Assembly (NCBI GenBank): GCA_050084985.1
Contig: JBITNC010000001.1
Coordinates: 70,246,001-70,310,000 of the forward strand
Reading direction: 5' to 3'
DNA length: 64,000 nucleotides
Source: Nageia nagi
Lineage: Eukaryota > Pinophyta
Within the stretch, counting starts at the first letter, position 1. Every line of letters begins with the position of its first letter. Of this stretch, positions 62,184 through 64,000 are shown piece by piece. The notes below the pieces were generated by a model, which had not been told where the DNA came from, made no database searches, and saw only the letters and a program-made list of their open reading frames with translations. A program made the translations under genes and the position numbers.

Positions 62184-64000
62184 TATTTTAGAGGTATTAA
62201 TATGAAAATACTTTCCAAAATTTCCTTATGAGCCTATTTGGAAAGATTTGGTCTACAATGCATAAAGTATAAAAATAATCATTAGCTATTTTTTGCATAC
62301 CTAGAGTAGTAGTTTCTTTGAAGCCTTCTACATTGGTAAGATAACTAACCAATCATAATATCTTTGTGTTATAGTTTATTAGTAGAAGAAATTTGTAATC
62401 TTATGTCCTTATTTGAGCCAAGTTATTATGGATATTTTCCTCAAATATATCTTTTCTTTCTTATCAATATCCTCCTCTTGCAACAAGGTACTTTCTTGAA
62501 GAAGTAAATGTTATAGAATTAGTTTTATGTGTATCTTTTTTTCTATTTTGTATATTCTCCCTTTCAATTTTACTATTTGTTATTGAAAATATAATAGTTG
62601 AGATTTACTCCAACTTTTCATCTTGCCTTTTATATATTTCAACCTAGATTGTAATTGGTTTTGTTCTGTTCCATACTTTGGTCTACCTTATTGCCACCAT
62701 TATTGTATCAATTATGGTAACTCAAATCTAAAGGGGTGGTTCTTAGGTTGGTGTGTTATGAGGGTGACATGGATGCTTACCAAAAAGTGGTTTGAAGATA
62801 AGGGATTTAGGACCTCTTAGTGATAACTCCAAATATGTTGAATTATTTCCTCTACCAACATTATGTTTAGTTTTGATTTTATTGTTTGATATCCTTTCTT
62901 TTTATTAATCCATGTAATACCACATCCTAGAAGTGGAATACCAATCAAGTTCAAATTTGTATCATGGACAATCATAACCTTGTCCTTCTCACTTAATTAA
63001 GATAGACCTCCCTCTTGGTCATCCATTGACATCTTGGCATTACAATCTCTACCTACTACTAATAAATCTCTTAGGTATGCTTCTATTATAACTTGAATTG
63101 TATTCCATTGATTTTTTTGTTCCTGCACTACTTCCATCCCATATACATTTACTATTAACCAAATTGTGTTTGATTCCTAATCTCTTAACTAGATCATTAA
63201 GATTTATCTACCAGAAGTTGATCTAACCTATTGAAGGTATCTATATTCCACATTGTAGTCAATTCTCTTGAAATATACTAAGCAACTTGGGTTTCAAAAT
63301 TTACTTATCTCCAACACCTTTTTGAAATGGTTTGCGTTGCTACAAGAGATGTTCTAGTTTCCTATAGTAACACCACTTCTAGGTGGCTATCTTCTATTTT
63401 TTAACAACCATTTAATCCCCTTCATTCCATGTAGTAATAATAATTTGGAATACATATTATAAAATTTGGCTATGGATTTTACCAAGCCTAATTCCCTTAA
63501 ATACTCTCCCTATTGCTGTATTTTCTCCCTATTTATCCTCTTATAGACCCCTTGGAAGTTTTTATTTTCCTTATTGATAGTATATTATTAGTGCTCTGTT
63601 GAATAGATTTTCCATCCTTTCCTCCCTTCCCTTATTTTATCTTTGTTGTTCAATTGTTACTGTAGTTTGAAAAAGATGATTCTCTCCTTATTTAGGCTCT
63701 TCACCATTTTCTATCAGATTTGAGTTTGGTACTTCTTCTCTTTCCATTGGATCATTAAAACTTAAGATCATATATTTGTTAGATGATCTTCTCCATTATT
63801 GGCATTGACTTGTGTTGGATCCCTTCTATTAGTATCTCTCTCTTATGTGGGTAGTATTTCTTGTTCCTCTTCTCATAACAATTTGAAATCCTTGTTCACT
63901 CTCTTTATGTGAAAGTTGGGATCTTGAGTTTGGATTTGTTTGATTTATCTCTTCTTTACCCACTTTAGGGAAATATATGGCTAAAGGTGCATATTCATGA
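62184..64000 (-). pseudogene. LINE ORF2 N-terminal part (endonuclease) and upstream region
   Basis: Minus-strand frames give DLLVVGRDCNAKMSMDDQEG, then VHDTNLNLIGIPLLGCGITW and INKKKGYQTIKSKLN, the endonuclease domain of plant L1 LINEs (63070-62800). It continues through LSSNHFLV and into the linker region (KSWSKSQLLYF; IITWLK near 62440). It is cut at 62184 by the copia-3 LTR. The 63300-64000 stretch is degenerate, with no clear domain; it probably holds ORF1 remains. Confidence 0.78.

Overview
This window looks like nuclear DNA of a seed plant with a very large, transposon-rich genome, most likely a conifer or other gymnosperm. That assignment is an inference. It rests on the dense decayed LTR retrotransposons of both superfamilies, LINE, hAT and CACTA remnants, AT-rich DNA, GT-AG introns and one host gene spread over about 30 kb. 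There are no bacterial operons, rRNA or tRNA genes, and no CRISPR array.

The only convincing host gene is on the minus strand. Exon 1 lies at 44365-44721 and later exons lie between 18454 and 15260. The encoded protein resembles the plant chloroplast S1 RNA-binding-domain protein of the SDP (At1g12800) type, recalled from memory. Its first intron is about 25.9 kb. The exons for the S1 fold and C-terminus were not found, so they may lie beyond the left edge across another transposon-filled intron.

Intron 1 (18455-44364) is a nest of elements. A Ty3/gypsy element (19006-41579, 5-bp duplication GAGCA) carries a copia element (21526-32209) in its gag region. That copia element carries a third, minus-strand LTR element (26256-31015, duplication GTCCT) in its RNase H region. 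The 3' LTR of the gypsy element carries a nearly intact hAT DNA transposon (37516-41400, perfect 11-bp inverted ends, 8-bp duplication GTTTTAAG) with a five-exon transposase. The 5' LTR carries a solo LTR inside a MITE-like segment.

Left of the gene are a left-truncated, decayed Tat-like gypsy element (1 to about 6.9 kb), with an extra RNase H domain upstream of reverse transcriptase and a hairpin-prone repeat array, and a complete but mutated copia element (8417-13873, duplication TGAAC).

Right of the gene, a minus-strand LINE appears split: reverse transcriptase at 44.9-45.5 kb and endonuclease at 62.2-63.3 kb. Between them lie a chromodomain gypsy tail, a CACTA-like element carrying what looks like a histone H2B promoter and N-terminal tail, and two related minus-strand copia elements nested one in the other (47231-62183 and 50060-59246).

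Nearly all transposon proteins are broken by stops and frameshifts. The exceptions are the hAT transposase (one apparent single-base slip) and the copia-1 gag. Coordinates of terminal repeats and splice sites were read by eye; identities and ages were not computed.
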